Shown: positions 27,369-36,827, counted from the first letter of the stretch. The stretch: 64,000 bases of DNA from Candidatus Zixiibacteriota bacterium (GCA_011056555.1 DSEQ01000006.1:1-64000), one strand, 5' to 3'. The notes: generated by a model not told the origin, from the letters alone. Numbers and translations: made by a program.

Positions 27369-28685
27369 ATGCTTAAATCAAAATTATTCTTTGGATTAAC
27401 CGCAATGGCTCTGTCATTTGTCTTTCTAATTGGATGTGACGATGATGACAACGCAATTAATTCCAATCCCGCAACTACAAGTGTCAGGGTGATTCATGCC
27501 AGCTATGACGCTCCCGCTGTTGATGTTCGTGTTGATGGCAGCGTGGCGATCACAAATCTGGCTTATGGGGAATCCTCCGGTTATGCCCAGTTAAATACGG
27601 GCAGCCGCAATATCGCAGTTACACCTGCCGGTTCAACCACGCCGGTAGTTATCAATGCTGACCTGGAATTAGCAGAAAATACTGAATATACCGTCTATGC
27701 TGTCAATGGTTTGAATTCAATCGAGCCAATAATCAGTGTCGATGATCGTTCCGGGCGTGCGGATAAAGCACAGATAAGGTTTATTCACGCCTCTCCGGAT
27801 GCACCGGCGGTGGATATCAAGCTGAACAGCGGTACCGGCAGTACCGTGTTTTCGGACGTCGCCTTCAAGGATATTGAAGATTATGCCGCCGTTGATCAGG
27901 GTTCATATGTATTCGCAGTTACTCCGGCCGGAAGCAGCAGCGAGGTAGTGGTATTCAATCCTGTCGAAGTCCAGAACGGGAATCTTTATACTGTTATTGC
28001 TCTCGGTACTCTGGATGCCGGTGACCAGTATCCGTTTGTTGTCAGGGTATTTGTTGACAACGGCAACGGTAATGCGTCCCTTGATCTCAGCGCAGGTTCT
28101 TCTAACGTAATGGTTATTCATGCATCTCCCGATGCCCCTGCGGTCGACCTCCTGGTTGACGATTTCAAAGTGAATACAAGCGGATTGCCCTTCCCTCAGA
28201 ATACGGGCTATCTCGCGCTTTCGGCGGGAGACAGGAATTTCAAGGTTAATGCCGCAGGCACCAGCACGACAGTTATTGATGCAACCGCCACGCTTGTCCC
28301 GAACGGAAACTTTTCAGTTTTCGCAGTTGATGTGCTCGCAAACATCATGCCCCTGGTGCTGGCAGACGATCTGAGCGCGCCCGCCGCCGGTAAGGCTCAT
28401 GTACGCTTCCTGCATCTCTCACCGGACGCACCGGAGGTCGATATCACTCTACCTGACGGCACGATTGTATTTGGCCAGTATGAATTCAAAGAGTCCTCGG
28501 CTTTCACCCCGCTTGATGCGGGCATGTATGATCTCGAGGTCAGAGTTTCCGGTACTCCCACAGTCGCCCTGAATCTCGACAATATCAATCTCGAAAGCGG
28601 TAAGATTTATACCGTATTCGCCAGAGGGCTATTGAGCGGTTCCGGCGACCGAGCTCTCGGGGCCGAGATCATAGTTAATAACTGA
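27369..28685 (+). CDS. Lipoprotein with four DUF4397-type repeats
   Basis: 438 residues. A signal peptide ends in the lipobox FLIGC (Cys23), followed by DDDD, an acidic stretch placed where bacterial surface or membrane sorting signals occur. Four repeats start at about residues 39, 136, 247 and 345, each with the motif VIHASxDAPAVDV or close variants (IRFIHASPDAPAVDI, VMVIHASPDAPAVDL, VRFLHLSPDAPEVDI), spaced about 100 residues apart. These correspond to DUF4397, a beta-sandwich domain of unknown function. AAAAAGGAGAAG precedes the ATG. An envelope-attached structural or adhesive role is inferred. A TTGACA at 27281 lies upstream but lacks a well spaced -10 box. Confidence 0.9.
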   Translation: MLKSKLFFGLTAMALSFVFLIGCDDDDNAINSNPATTSVRVIHASYDAPAVDVRVDGSVAITNLAYGESSGYAQLNTGSRNIAVTPAGSTTPVVINADLELAENTEYTVYAVNGLNSIEPIISVDDRSGRADKAQIRFIHASPDAPAVDIKLNSGTGSTVFSDVAFKDIEDYAAVDQGSYVFAVTPAGSSSEVVVFNPVEVQNGNLYTVIALGTLDAGDQYPFVVRVFVDNGNGNASLDLSAGSSNVMVIHASPDAPAVDLLVDDFKVNTSGLPFPQNTGYLALSAGDRNFKVNAAGTSTTVIDATATLVPNGNFSVFAVDVLANIMPLVLADDLSAPAAGKAHVRFLHLSPDAPEVDITLPDGTIVFGQYEFKESSAFTPLDAGMYDLEVRVSGTPTVALNLDNINLESGKIYTVFARGLLSGSGDRALGAEIIVNN

Positions 28686-28716
28686 AAAATCACTACGATT
28701 TTCAGATAAATCAAAG

Positions 28717-28742
28717 GGCCGGATTGCGTATCAATCCGGTCC
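28717..28742 (+). terminator. Hairpin terminator after the DUF4397 gene
   Basis: GGCCGGATTG pairs with CAATCCGGTC (one G-T pair) around a 5-base loop, 32 bases after the stop codon. The following sequence is only moderately T-rich. Confidence 0.6.
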
Positions 28743-28772
28743 TGCATTTGTTGTAATAACAAATCCTGAATT

Positions 28773-29078
28773 TTAATCCGAAAGTTCGGATTTGAATCTC
28801 GCGGTCACCGTGCCGAAAGCGTCATTGGTCGCCTTCAAAAGCTCTTCCATTTCCTTTTTAACGTCTTTCCAGGAATCATCCTCAACCGATTTCTTGAGCG
28901 CATCGAACTTCTCATTGAAATTGCCGAGCATCTTCTGAAGATTGTCGATCATCTCGTAATAGGCATCCCGGTTCTGTTCATCCTGGGTATCGGCCTGTAC
29001 CTGGAGCTGAGCCAGCTGGGCCTGCCATACATCCTTCTGTGATTGCAGCTTTGCCAGATAATCCTGTCTATCATCCAT
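28773..29078 (-). CDS. Small coiled-coil protein
   Basis: 101 residues, almost wholly helical and rich in Gln, Glu, Asp and Lys, with heptad-like segments (LAKLQSQKDVWQAQLAQLQ, MIDNLQKMLGNFNEKFDALK). There is no membrane segment and no known domain. The ATG at 29078 has AGAGGAG upstream and is preferred over two earlier in-frame ATGs. It lies 34 bases downstream of the PRC-barrel gene on the same strand and is probably cotranscribed with it. A stress-related or scaffold role is possible; I do not recognise the family. Confidence 0.75.
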   Translation of the reverse strand: MDDRQDYLAKLQSQKDVWQAQLAQLQVQADTQDEQNRDAYYEMIDNLQKMLGNFNEKFDALKKSVEDDSWKDVKKEMEELLKATNDAFGTVTARFKSELSD

Positions 29079-29112
29079 TACCTGCTCCTCTTTCATATGA
29101 TCCATTATTTAA

Positions 29113-29859
29113 TTATAACCAATATCCTTTTCGCCCGTAGAATTCGAATAATCTCTCTTCATAATCACGATCGACAGGAATGGACCTGTCAAATTCCGGG
29201 CTCTCCTTGATTTTTTTTCCGGTGAGATCAACATAGATCTTGGATTCGCTCCAGCTCACTCTGTCGACCCACATCTTCGCCAGCAGGACTTTTTTCCCGG
29301 GAAGTATCCTGCCCGTGCTTACCACCAGGTAGAGAATCTGCCAGGTTTGATCGTCCGCGATGAAGTCTTCGACATCGCCAATCTCACCATCAATCCCTTC
29401 CAGTCTATATTTAATGACTTCTTTGCAGCTTCTGACGATCGGTTTCTCCTGTGATTCATCTTCGTCAGCCGACCTGACGTCCTCTTCATCGGAAGGATTT
29501 ACGGCGGTGGTATAGGCGCCCGACATAATCCCGCTGACCCAGTAGGGATGCCATCCATAATAACTGTATAACCTATCCTCGTATTGCCGCGACACAGGTT
29601 CATCCGCCGATAACGGGGGGCTTTTCTCGACCTCGTCTTTGTTCAGCTCGACTACCAGATCCTGATTTTCCCAATCGGTTTTTTTTATCTCAGCCGGAGG
29701 AATCAATACCTTGCGGCCGGTCAGCCAGCCTCCGGTGTCGATTACAACATGCCGTATGGTCCATTCATGATCATCGAAATTAAAATCAGAGACAGTCCCC
29801 AGAGCTTCACCGCCGGATTTGAGACTATATCCTTTGATATCATTAATACTTCGCAACAT
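29113..29859 (-). CDS. Protein with two PRC-barrel domains
   Basis: 248 residues with two PRC-barrel-like halves. The first begins LRSINDIKGYSLKSGGEALG and runs through IRHVVIDTGGWLTGRKVLIP. The second begins VIKYRLEGIDGEIGDVEDF and runs through LYLVVSTGRILPGKKVLL. Each half ends with a YEERL(F/Y)xYYG-like segment (EDRLYSYYGWHPYW, EERLFEFYGRKGYW). An acidic linker (DEEDVRSADEDESQE) joins them. PRC-barrels mediate protein or RNA contacts; this two-copy form resembles stress-associated proteins found in many bacteria. No signal peptide. The ATG at 29859 has GGGAG 8 bases upstream; the longer frame to 29928 would overlap the promoter. Confidence 0.82.
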   Translation of the reverse strand: MLRSINDIKGYSLKSGGEALGTVSDFNFDDHEWTIRHVVIDTGGWLTGRKVLIPPAEIKKTDWENQDLVVELNKDEVEKSPPLSADEPVSRQYEDRLYSYYGWHPYWVSGIMSGAYTTAVNPSDEEDVRSADEDESQEKPIVRSCKEVIKYRLEGIDGEIGDVEDFIADDQTWQILYLVVSTGRILPGKKVLLAKMWVDRVSWSESKIYVDLTGKKIKESPEFDRSIPVDRDYEERLFEFYGRKGYWL

Positions 29860-29899
29860 TGTCATAACTCCCTTTTTGTTTAGTTCGGCTGTCTGCAGT

Positions 29900-29928
29900 A
29901 GTATAAGGAAGTGAATTGCATTTGTCAA
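29900..29928 (-). promoter_or_regulatory. Promoter of the PRC-barrel/coiled-coil operon
   Basis: On the minus strand TTGACA, 17 bases, TATACT: a near-perfect sigma-70-type promoter about 35 bases before the chosen ATG. Confidence 0.65.
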
Positions 29929-30094
29929 ATCTGAAAGACCTGCAATCCACTGTCCCGCCGAGGTTCTGTGCTTGCTAATTCAAGAGTTCCATATAGTCAT
30001 GCACTACTAAAATAAAAATCCGTACTACTGCGATAGTTGCGGAAACTATAATCCAGAAAATGAAATGCCGGAAATGTATTGACATTAAGGAAAT

Positions 30095-30122
30095 TTGTCG
30101 GTTATTTCAAAATATATATAAT
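30095..30122 (+). promoter_or_regulatory. Promoter of mscS
   Basis: TTGTCG, 16 bases, TATAAT. The leader would be about 125 bases and contains a GC-rich hairpin. Confidence 0.55.
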
Positions 30123-30256
30123 GCATTAACTCTATTTCTCTCCATCCGGATTTTTAAAAGGGAGGACGAGACAAAGCAGACCCTTATTATCGGTCTGCAG
30201 TAAATCATAGTGTAAATAACATCTAAATCAAACACAAACATCAAAAGGAGTTTAAA

Positions 30257-31078
30257 ATGGAACCTGTTTGGGACAAGGTGGTAGATATTGCCACGGTCTA
30301 TGGCGCAAAAATAATCGGTGCCATACTAATACTCATCCTCGGCCGCATTGCTGTGGGAATTATCGCCAATGCTATCAGGCGAGCCATGGTGCGCTCCGAG
30401 GCAGACCCCACATTGACCAAATTTCTGGTGGCCCTGACCAAAATCGCTCTCTTCACCTTCGTAGTTATTGCCGCAATCGCAACCCTTGGTGTTCAGACCG
30501 CGTCCTTCGTGGCCGTACTGGGCGCAGCCGGTCTGGCAATCGGTTTTGCCCTGCAGGGTTCGTTGGCCAATTTCGCATCGGGTGTGATGTTGATTGTCTT
30601 CCGGCCCTTTAAAGCCGGCGATTATATCGAAGCCGCCGGTGTGGCGGGTAGCGTTGAAGAGATCCATATCTTTAACACCATATTGAAATCTCCTGACAAC
30701 AGAAAAATCATTATCCCCAACAGCCAGGTCACCGGCGGGAGTATTACGAACTATTCCGCCAAGGACACGCGACGGGTGGATATGGTTTTCGGTATCGGAT
30801 ATGATGACGATATCAAGAAGGCCAAGCAGATTATGGAGCAGATTGTCAGCGAGGATTCGCGAGTCTTGAAGGACCCGGCACCCACTATTGCAGTCAGCGA
30901 GCTGGGCGACAGCTCGGTCAATTTCGTCTGTCGGCCCTGGGTAAAGACTTCTGATTACTGGGCGGTATTATTTGATATTCATGAAAAGGTGAAGCTGGCC
31001 TTTGACGAGAAGGGCATTTCCATCCCCTTCCCTCAGACCGATGTTCATCTTTATCAGGAGACCGCGGCAGAAAAATAG
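30257..31078 (+). CDS. mscS: MscS-family mechanosensitive channel
   Basis: 273 residues, the size of E. coli MscS. Three membrane helices lie in the first 110 residues. The pore helix is recognisable in VAVLGAAGLAIGFALQGSLANFASGVML, with its alternating Ala/Gly packing. FRPFKAGDYIEAAGVAGSVEEI and IIIPNSQVTGGSITNYSA are the hallmark start of the cytoplasmic vestibule. The family opens under membrane tension and releases solutes during hypo-osmotic shock. AAAAGGAG precedes the ATG. The gene ends at a strong terminator and is transcribed divergently from a PRC-barrel gene. Confidence 0.94.
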   Translation: MEPVWDKVVDIATVYGAKIIGAILILILGRIAVGIIANAIRRAMVRSEADPTLTKFLVALTKIALFTFVVIAAIATLGVQTASFVAVLGAAGLAIGFALQGSLANFASGVMLIVFRPFKAGDYIEAAGVAGSVEEIHIFNTILKSPDNRKIIIPNSQVTGGSITNYSAKDTRRVDMVFGIGYDDDIKKAKQIMEQIVSEDSRVLKDPAPTIAVSELGDSSVNFVCRPWVKTSDYWAVLFDIHEKVKLAFDEKGISIPFPQTDVHLYQETAAEK

Positions 31079-31108
31079 CGCTGCTTCGGTAAATATTCTT
31101 AAAGCTAT

Positions 31109-31141
31109 AAACAGGATCAGGCCCGCCTGATCCTGTTTCTA
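31109..31141. terminator. Strong bidirectional terminator after mscS
   Basis: A perfect 13-bp stem (AAACAGGATCAGG with CCTGATCCTGTTT) with a 4-base loop, flanked by A-rich and T-rich ends. It also contains the stop codon of the convergent glycosyltransferase gene. Confidence 0.85.
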
Positions 31142-32436
31142 AACCATTTCCCTGCCGTCCAAATCAAGAGCAGATAGAACGGGATATAACACATCAACCG
31201 CAAATGTATATTTTCGCTTAATGCTCCGGCCCACGGCGCGGGATCATGAATGCTGATATATACATTATAAGAGAGCAGAATCGCGCCTGTCAGGTACCAG
31301 AAAGCCGGCGACAGATTGCGGACTATAAGCGGGTATATCCAGACCAGATGCCAGGGAAAAAGAGCCGGAGTCAAAACCGCATAACCGCCGAACAGCGCAA
31401 ACATCTTCTGATAGACATTGGCTCGAATGAATAACAGCATGAGCAACAATGCGCCCAATGCTCCCCAGATGACGTATCCCGCAGTATCGGTTGCAAAGAA
31501 GTGCAATAATATATCATAGGCTGAGGCATAGAAATGTGGATCCATCAGATGTGCGGGAAGGGCTCCGAATACATCAGGATCCGTCCCGATTGCATAAGGC
31601 AGGTACAGAAACGCCCCAAACAGCATAAATGCCGCCAGGAAAAACAGCCGCGACCAGCTTTTGAAATGAAAAAACATGAAGGGTAGAAAAAAGAATCCAT
31701 AGAACTTAACGAAAGCAGCACACGCCATCAGAAGGCCCGACACCAGCGGCTTTTCTCTCTCCATACTTATGAAAGCCGCAATCAAAAAAGGCAGCCCCAG
31801 AATATTCAGATGTGCCGATACATAGAATTCCACCAATATCAATGGAGAGAACAGATACAACAGAAGATTCGCTCTTTTAACGCCGATAATCTGCAGCCAC
31901 TTGAGCATCATAAAGAATGTCAGCACCTCAAAGAGCGCAAACATCAATTTAAATATAATAAGACTGCCGCCTCCGATCATATGAGCTGCCAGAAAAAAAT
32001 CCTGAGCCAGGGGCGGATATGCAGTGCGCATGTGCGGGAAATGTATATTGGGATGGATTGTGCTGTCCCGCAGATGAGCCACCTCATCATCAACGGGGCT
32101 GTATTTGTATGGATTGATTCCATCCGCGCTGACCTTTCCATCCCAGACATACCGGTATATATCATCAGACAGATAGAAATGATCCCCCGCTCCCACCAGG
32201 ACGATAAGCCGCACCGCCAGAGCGAGCAGGACTATAAAAAAGAAAAGGGTTCGATGTTCCTTTTCAAAGTCAAGTCTGCGTCCCGCAAAGAAGATTACCA
32301 GCGATAGAAGAAACATAAACTCGATCATGATGAGGAATCTAACCATGCGCGGTGATTCATAATCGGGATAGAACAGTATCACCGCCAGAAGCACGAACAG
32401 AAGAATCAAGACAACCACTGAGACAATCCGGATCAC
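31117..32436 (-). CDS. Polyprenol-phosphate-dependent GT-C glycosyltransferase (GT87-like)
   Basis: A 439-residue integral membrane protein with roughly 11-12 hydrophobic segments. The first extracytoplasmic loop has YLSDDIYRYVWDGKVSADGINPY, which fits the GT-C signature with its catalytic acidic pair, and AYPPLAQDFF follows. Such enzymes use lipid-linked sugars, commonly mannose, on the outer face of the membrane. The acceptor is unknown and no glycan cluster surrounds it. The start is GTG, with GGGAGG about 10 bases upstream. It converges on mscS, and the stop lies inside the shared terminator. Confidence 0.82.
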   Translation of the reverse strand: MIRIVSVVVLILLFVLLAVILFYPDYESPRMVRFLIMIEFMFLLSLVIFFAGRRLDFEKEHRTLFFFIVLLALAVRLIVLVGAGDHFYLSDDIYRYVWDGKVSADGINPYKYSPVDDEVAHLRDSTIHPNIHFPHMRTAYPPLAQDFFLAAHMIGGGSLIIFKLMFALFEVLTFFMMLKWLQIIGVKRANLLLYLFSPLILVEFYVSAHLNILGLPFLIAAFISMEREKPLVSGLLMACAAFVKFYGFFFLPFMFFHFKSWSRLFFLAAFMLFGAFLYLPYAIGTDPDVFGALPAHLMDPHFYASAYDILLHFFATDTAGYVIWGALGALLLMLLFIRANVYQKMFALFGGYAVLTPALFPWHLVWIYPLIVRNLSPAFWYLTGAILLSYNVYISIHDPAPWAGALSENIHLRLMCYIPFYLLLIWTAGKWFRNRIRRA

Positions 32437-32727
32437 TTTTTAACGGCCTCCCTCAAAATGAGCCTCGAGAATCTAAGTTTTTGGCTGACAAAATCATACA
32501 TAGCGCCCTGAATCCCGAATTATCTGTCGCAGCATCTGCTGCAGGGATCACAGCTTTGAGTTTAAGATCCTTTTGTGCCGAGGTTTCAAAACTTCTTTAA
32601 TATATAATTACAGCCGCCTCCGGGATAATCAAGTTTAAAATTCATTTAAGGTATTCGACCCTGCCATCCAGGGCAAAAATTGCTGATAAGAGTGAAAATA
32701 TAGGCTGCAAAAATCTGCCGAGACCAT

Positions 32728-33387
32728 TCAGGTCGAGGCTGTATTGGCAAGCAGCTCGGGGAGTTCGGACAGGTCATGGATGAAATTCAATACATCATAG
32801 CTCTCGAATTGATGGCGTTCGGTCACGCCGCTCAAGACCGCCACAAATTTGATCCCGGCACGTTTCGCAGTCTCCGCGTCGACCTGGCTGTCACCAACAT
32901 AAACCGAGTCCTCCGGGGAAGTATTCAATTTCATGAGTGCGAGTCGAAGTCCCTCCGGATCCGGTTTATTCTGTGAGACATTTTCTCCACCGATAATGGC
33001 CTCAAAAAACTGTTCTATCTTTTCCCGCCTGAGTATTTCCCGGATTCGGTAGCTGAATTTGGTTGAGACGATACCCAGCCTGTAGTCTCCCAATTCCTCC
33101 AATACCGTTGGTACAGTGCTATAAAGATAAGTCTTGTCTGTCATTACTTCATCAGCCCGGGCCCTGAACAACTTCCTGAATTCCTTTATCGTCTTCCCGC
33201 ACCTGTGACCGGTAAATGTCTCGAATGTCTCAGGCAATGATTTGCCGATCGTCTTCTTTATCTCGTTGGGATCGGGTGCCGGCATTCCCAGGTTGTGAAA
33301 TGCGTATGAGATGCAATCAATTATGCCCTCCGATGAATCTCCCAGCGTATAGTCAAAATCAAACAATATGCAATTAATGTTTTTCAT
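32728..33387 (-). CDS. HAD-family phosphatase (phosphoglycolate phosphatase-like)
   Basis: 219 residues with all HAD motifs: DFDYTLGDS (nucleophile and acid/base Asp), VSTK (motif II), QNKPDPEG (motif III Lys) and YVGDSQVDAETAKRAG (motif IV). The alpha-helical cap between residues 15 and 85 is that of Gph/PGMB-like subfamily IA enzymes. It is cytosolic. Phosphoglycolate or another small sugar phosphate is the likely substrate. It stands alone on the minus strand; the roughly 290 bases downstream to the glycosyltransferase gene hold no recognisable feature. Confidence 0.88.
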   Translation of the reverse strand: MKNINCILFDFDYTLGDSSEGIIDCISYAFHNLGMPAPDPNEIKKTIGKSLPETFETFTGHRCGKTIKEFRKLFRARADEVMTDKTYLYSTVPTVLEELGDYRLGIVSTKFSYRIREILRREKIEQFFEAIIGGENVSQNKPDPEGLRLALMKLNTSPEDSVYVGDSQVDAETAKRAGIKFVAVLSGVTERHQFESYDVLNFIHDLSELPELLANTAST

Positions 33388-33461
33388 GAATCAACCGCAT
33401 CCCTCGGTTCAAGTGCTTCGCAACCATATAATCACAAATTATCATCGGACAGTCCAGAACA

Positions 33462-34475
33462 TTATTTCAGGAATTCAATAATCTCATCATGAAATCTCTC
33501 TGTGGCCTCAAAATGAGGTATATGGCCGACATTTTCGAGTTCCACCAGTTTGCTGTCAGGGATCATGGCGGCCGCTTTCTTACCGAGTTCCGGATATTGG
33601 CCCAGCGTCGCCAGGACCTCGGGTTCCACAGTCCCACGGCCCAGGGTAGTTCGGTCTTCCTGGCCGATTACCAGCAGGGTCGGCATCTCAAGCCGCGGTA
33701 ACTCGTACACGACCGGCTGAGTGTATACCATCTCAAATGTCAGAGCCGAGGCCATGGCCAGGCGCGGATATTCACCGCCAAGAGTCCAGCGGTAATGCAC
33801 CATCACATATTCATCATATTCATCTTTCCAGTCAACGTAATATGTCCTGTGATAATCCCTGAGACCGTCTTCCGTATAATTAAGGATATTCTCATATGCA
33901 CTTTCAACGGGAGTATAGGGAACTTTCAGGCGATAATCCTCAAGGCCGATGGGATTTTCCAATATCAGTTTGCTTACAGTCTCGGGGTACATCAAGGAAA
34001 ACCTGACCGCCAGCATACCACCCATGGAATGGCCGACAAGCGAGACTTTATCAACTCCCAGCACCTCCAGGAGCTTCCTGGTATTCTCTGCCAGCCTGTG
34101 AAAGGAATAATGGATATTCGGTTTTGATGATTTTCCAAAGCCGATCTGGTCGGGCACGATTACGCGATATCCCTGATTACTGAGAAATTCGATGGTCTTC
34201 TCCCAGTAGGCTCCGAAGAAATTCTTGCCGTGAAATAATAGCACAGTCATACCATTCGGATTAGCTGGAGGCCGGATATCCATAAAGGCCATACGCACAT
34301 CCTGACCCTCAATCTGCAGGGCAAGATATTGTACCTGATAGGGATAATCATAATTTTCCATGGCGATACCCAGTGGCTGCAGGTCCTGATCCGGTACGAT
34401 TGTCTCCTGAGCATATCCAGGCAGCGCGAGCAGTATTAACAGAGAAAGCAGAGATAATATTGAATATTTCAGCAT
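33462..34475 (-). CDS. Exported alpha/beta hydrolase
   Basis: 337 residues with a signal peptide (LSLLILLALPGYAQ). The fold shows FHGKNFFGAYW (oxyanion region), PDQIGFGKSS, the nucleophile elbow VGHSMGGMLAVR, an Asp in VIGQEDRTT and His in NVGHIPHFEAT. These match epoxide-hydrolase or haloalkane-type alpha/beta hydrolases, but the substrate cannot be told. GAGGAG lies just before the ATG. It is divergent from the SMP-30-like gene and 74 bases upstream of the HAD phosphatase gene on the same strand. Confidence 0.88.
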   Translation of the reverse strand: MLKYSILSLLSLLILLALPGYAQETIVPDQDLQPLGIAMENYDYPYQVQYLALQIEGQDVRMAFMDIRPPANPNGMTVLLFHGKNFFGAYWEKTIEFLSNQGYRVIVPDQIGFGKSSKPNIHYSFHRLAENTRKLLEVLGVDKVSLVGHSMGGMLAVRFSLMYPETVSKLILENPIGLEDYRLKVPYTPVESAYENILNYTEDGLRDYHRTYYVDWKDEYDEYVMVHYRWTLGGEYPRLAMASALTFEMVYTQPVVYELPRLEMPTLLVIGQEDRTTLGRGTVEPEVLATLGQYPELGKKAAAMIPDSKLVELENVGHIPHFEATERFHDEIIEFLK

Positions 34476-34637
34476 AAGCTCCTCACATCAGAAATGGGAA
34501 TTAAGGCCTTCTTATTAAGACCTATTAACCGGCCTAAACTGAATAAAGTTCAGAGCGAAGGGATAAATAATGAGATCTGTGACATTTTATATTTGGCAGC
34601 GCAGTTTTTTAGTGTTTATTTGTGGTACGGAGAACAG

Positions 34638-35921
34638 ATGAAACATATACCGATAACAATATTATTGCTGTTAACGGCAATTGCCGCGATAGCGGCTGCC
34701 CAAGCCGAGGAAAAAGGATACACTTACTACCAGCGAAAGTCGATAGAGGCATATCAGAATCAGGACATAGAAGGCTTTGTTACAAATACCGAACTGGCCT
34801 TGAAGCACAATCCCCATAGCGCGACCATGATATACAACCTTGCCTGCGGATATGCTCTGCTTGATGAAGTCGATACGGCCCTGGCTATCCTGAAAGAACT
34901 TGCCCTGATGGGAATCGACTACGGCATCGAAGATGATCCAGATCTGGAAGCGGTAAGACAAAGACCGGAATTCAATGAGGTCAGAGAGATTTATGAAGAG
35001 ACACTGCGTCCCATAAATAACAGCAAAATCTTGTACGAGTTTCCCCGCATCGATCTATTACCCGAAGGGATTGCATACGATTCCAAAAGCGGCAGAATAT
35101 TTTTCGGCAGTATGCATTATGGAACTATCTATGAGATAGACAATAATGGGAATCTGGTTGAATTCGCTGAGCTTGAAAACGAAATTCCGCTGGCCTGTCT
35201 GGGACTCGAAGTGGATACGATAAGGAATATCCTGTGGGCGATTGGCTCATCCTTCAACTTCAGGCAGGGATTCGTAGAAGAATACCAGGGTACCACCGGA
35301 GTATTTGGATTCAGCCTTGAATCCGGCGCAATGGTCAAAAATGTTGTCCCTCCGCATAAGGTTCCGCCCTCCGGGTTCAATGATCTTGCAGTCAGCAGTT
35401 CAGGGGATGTCTATATTTCAGGGGCAGGCGCGCTTGTTTACAGGAACGCTACCGGGAAACTCGACACGTTGATTCACGGTGATAAAATGGTTGGCTCTAA
35501 TGGCATCACCCTCTCAACTGATGAGACCATGCTCTTTGTGGCCGATTATGCAGGCGGGATAGTTGTCCTCGAATTGACAGAGGGCCGCAGCAGGGAGCTC
35601 AAATGCCCGCCGGAAATATCTCTATATGGTATCGACGGGATGTATTTTTATGAGGGATCGCTGATAGCAATTCAAAACGCGTTCGATCCCTGGCGCTTGG
35701 TCAGATTTTATTTGAATGATGACTACACGGCAATTGAAAGCATGACTGTTCTCGAGCAGAAAAATCCCCGGGCTGCTGTAGCATTCACGGGCGCATTGGC
35801 AGGTGATGACTTTATCTATGTAGCCCATGGAATGCCTCCAGAAGAGATACCTGAATATATTCCCGCTCAGATAAGGGGCGAGATTGGCAAGGCGATGATC
35901 CTGCAGACCCCGCTGAAATGA
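34638..35921 (+). CDS. Exported TPR plus SMP-30/gluconolactonase-like propeller protein
   Basis: About 427 residues. A signal peptide (LLLLTAIAAIAAAQA) is followed by a TPR-like region (residues 30-115: SIEAYQNQDIEGFVTNTELALKHN, YNLACGYALLDEVDTA). A six-bladed propeller resembling SMP-30/gluconolactonase follows, with blades such as LLPEGIAYDSKSGRIFFGS, GFNDLAVSSSGDVYISG and SNGITLSTDETMLFVADY. The E/N/D positions of those three segments fit the metal site of the family. Substrate unknown; lactone hydrolysis or ligand binding in the periplasm is inferred. The ATG at 34638 with GGAG 6 bases upstream is preferred over the frame opening at 34494. Confidence 0.82.
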   Translation: MKHIPITILLLLTAIAAIAAAQAEEKGYTYYQRKSIEAYQNQDIEGFVTNTELALKHNPHSATMIYNLACGYALLDEVDTALAILKELALMGIDYGIEDDPDLEAVRQRPEFNEVREIYEETLRPINNSKILYEFPRIDLLPEGIAYDSKSGRIFFGSMHYGTIYEIDNNGNLVEFAELENEIPLACLGLEVDTIRNILWAIGSSFNFRQGFVEEYQGTTGVFGFSLESGAMVKNVVPPHKVPPSGFNDLAVSSSGDVYISGAGALVYRNATGKLDTLIHGDKMVGSNGITLSTDETMLFVADYAGGIVVLELTEGRSRELKCPPEISLYGIDGMYFYEGSLIAIQNAFDPWRLVRFYLNDDYTAIESMTVLEQKNPRAAVAFTGALAGDDFIYVAHGMPPEEIPEYIPAQIRGEIGKAMILQTPLK

Positions 35922-35946
35922 AATAACAGTAAAATGAAAGAATAAA

Positions 35947-35976
35947 AAGGCCCGCCCAGTGAGGGCGAACCTTTTT
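35947..35976 (+). terminator. Terminator after the SMP-30-like gene
   Basis: AAGG..CGCCC pairs with GGGCG..CCTT across a two-base internal mismatch and a 5-base loop, followed by TTT. It lies about 25 bases after the stop. Confidence 0.65.
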
Positions 35977-36027
35977 GGAAGGCTATGCGCCGGAGATATT
36001 CGGCACCGGGATTATCTCCGGCTGACT

Positions 36028-36591
36028 TTATTTATCGCCATCCTCCCCCTCTTCAAACTTTAATGCCGCCGAGTTTATGCAATACCTCATACCGGTAGGC
36101 TCGGGGCCATCGTTAAAGACATGACCGAGATGCGCCCCGCAATTGGAACAGACAACCTCGTCCCTCACCATCCCCAGGCTCCTGTCACTCTTCAAATCCA
36201 CATTCTCACTCGAAATCGGGGCCCAGAAACTCGGCCAGCCCGTCCCGGATTTATATTTCGTCCCGGAGTCGAAAAGTTCGTTTCCGCAAACCACGCACTT
36301 ATATACGCCGTCCTTATAAAAGTCATAATATTCACCGCTGAACGGCCGTTCGGTGCCCTTCTCCTGAGTTACCTCATATTGCAGCGGAGTCAGTTCCGCT
36401 CGCAACTTCTTATCTGACCTTACGGATTTATCTAACATGTTGTTTCCCTCCTCTGCTGTAATTTTCTGTTCATCCCCTGATCCCCTCTCAGCCTGACCTC
36501 TTAAACTGTTACCTGCGGCCAGGTATATTAATATTCCGCTCAATGCAAGAATAAGAATCGGGAGTATTTTATTGGAAATATTGGATTTCAT
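36028..36591 (-). CDS. msrB: Peptide-methionine (R)-S-oxide reductase with N-terminal membrane anchor
   Basis: 187 residues. An N-terminal hydrophobic segment ([18 protein letters not shown]) and a variable linker precede a complete MsrB domain: [20 protein letters not shown], zinc ligands CVVC and [28 protein letters not shown] and the catalytic Cys in RYCINSAAL. The catalytic residue is Cys rather than selenocysteine. It reduces methionine-R-sulfoxide in proteins; the anchor places it outside the cytoplasm. GAGGAAG lies directly before the ATG. Periplasmic repair needs an electron donor, which is not encoded next to it. Confidence 0.94.
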   Translation of the reverse strand: MKSNISNKILPILILALSGILIYLAAGNSLRGQAERGSGDEQKITAEEGNNMLDKSVRSDKKLRAELTPLQYEVTQEKGTERPFSGEYYDFYKDGVYKCVVCGNELFDSGTKYKSGTGWPSFWAPISSENVDLKSDRSLGMVRDEVVCSNCGAHLGHVFNDGPEPTGMRYCINSAALKFEEGEDGDK

Positions 36592-36765
36592 AACTTCCTC
36601 AAATTGCGCACTGCTCCATTCAGATTAAATAATCTCAAAATTTCATGAAATCGCCCCTGCCGTTCTGTTAAACAAAAAACCCTTTCTTTCGGTTCCATAA
36701 GAGAGTTGTAGCCTCACAGAGATTGCCGGGGCGAAATAATTCCCGGAATGGGATCCTCATAGCTG

Positions 36766-36794
36766 TTGACTTTCAGAAATAATCCGGCTTATTG
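36766..36794 (+). promoter_or_regulatory. Candidate promoter for the BaiN-like gene
   Basis: TTGACT, 17 bases, TTATTG, about 33 bases before the inferred ATC start. Moderate match. Confidence 0.4.
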
Positions 36795-36827
36795 TCGCTG
36801 GAATATTGAAGAGAACAAGGAGCATTT

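Larger units (their letters stand above)
29860..30256. other. Divergent promoter region between PRC-barrel and MscS genes
   Basis: About 400 bases without a gene. It contains the two divergent promoters listed separately. A hairpin in the mscS leader (GCAGACC at 30176-30182 with GGTCTGC at 30192-30198) lies about 50 bases before the mscS start. Nothing else was recognised. Confidence 0.6.
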
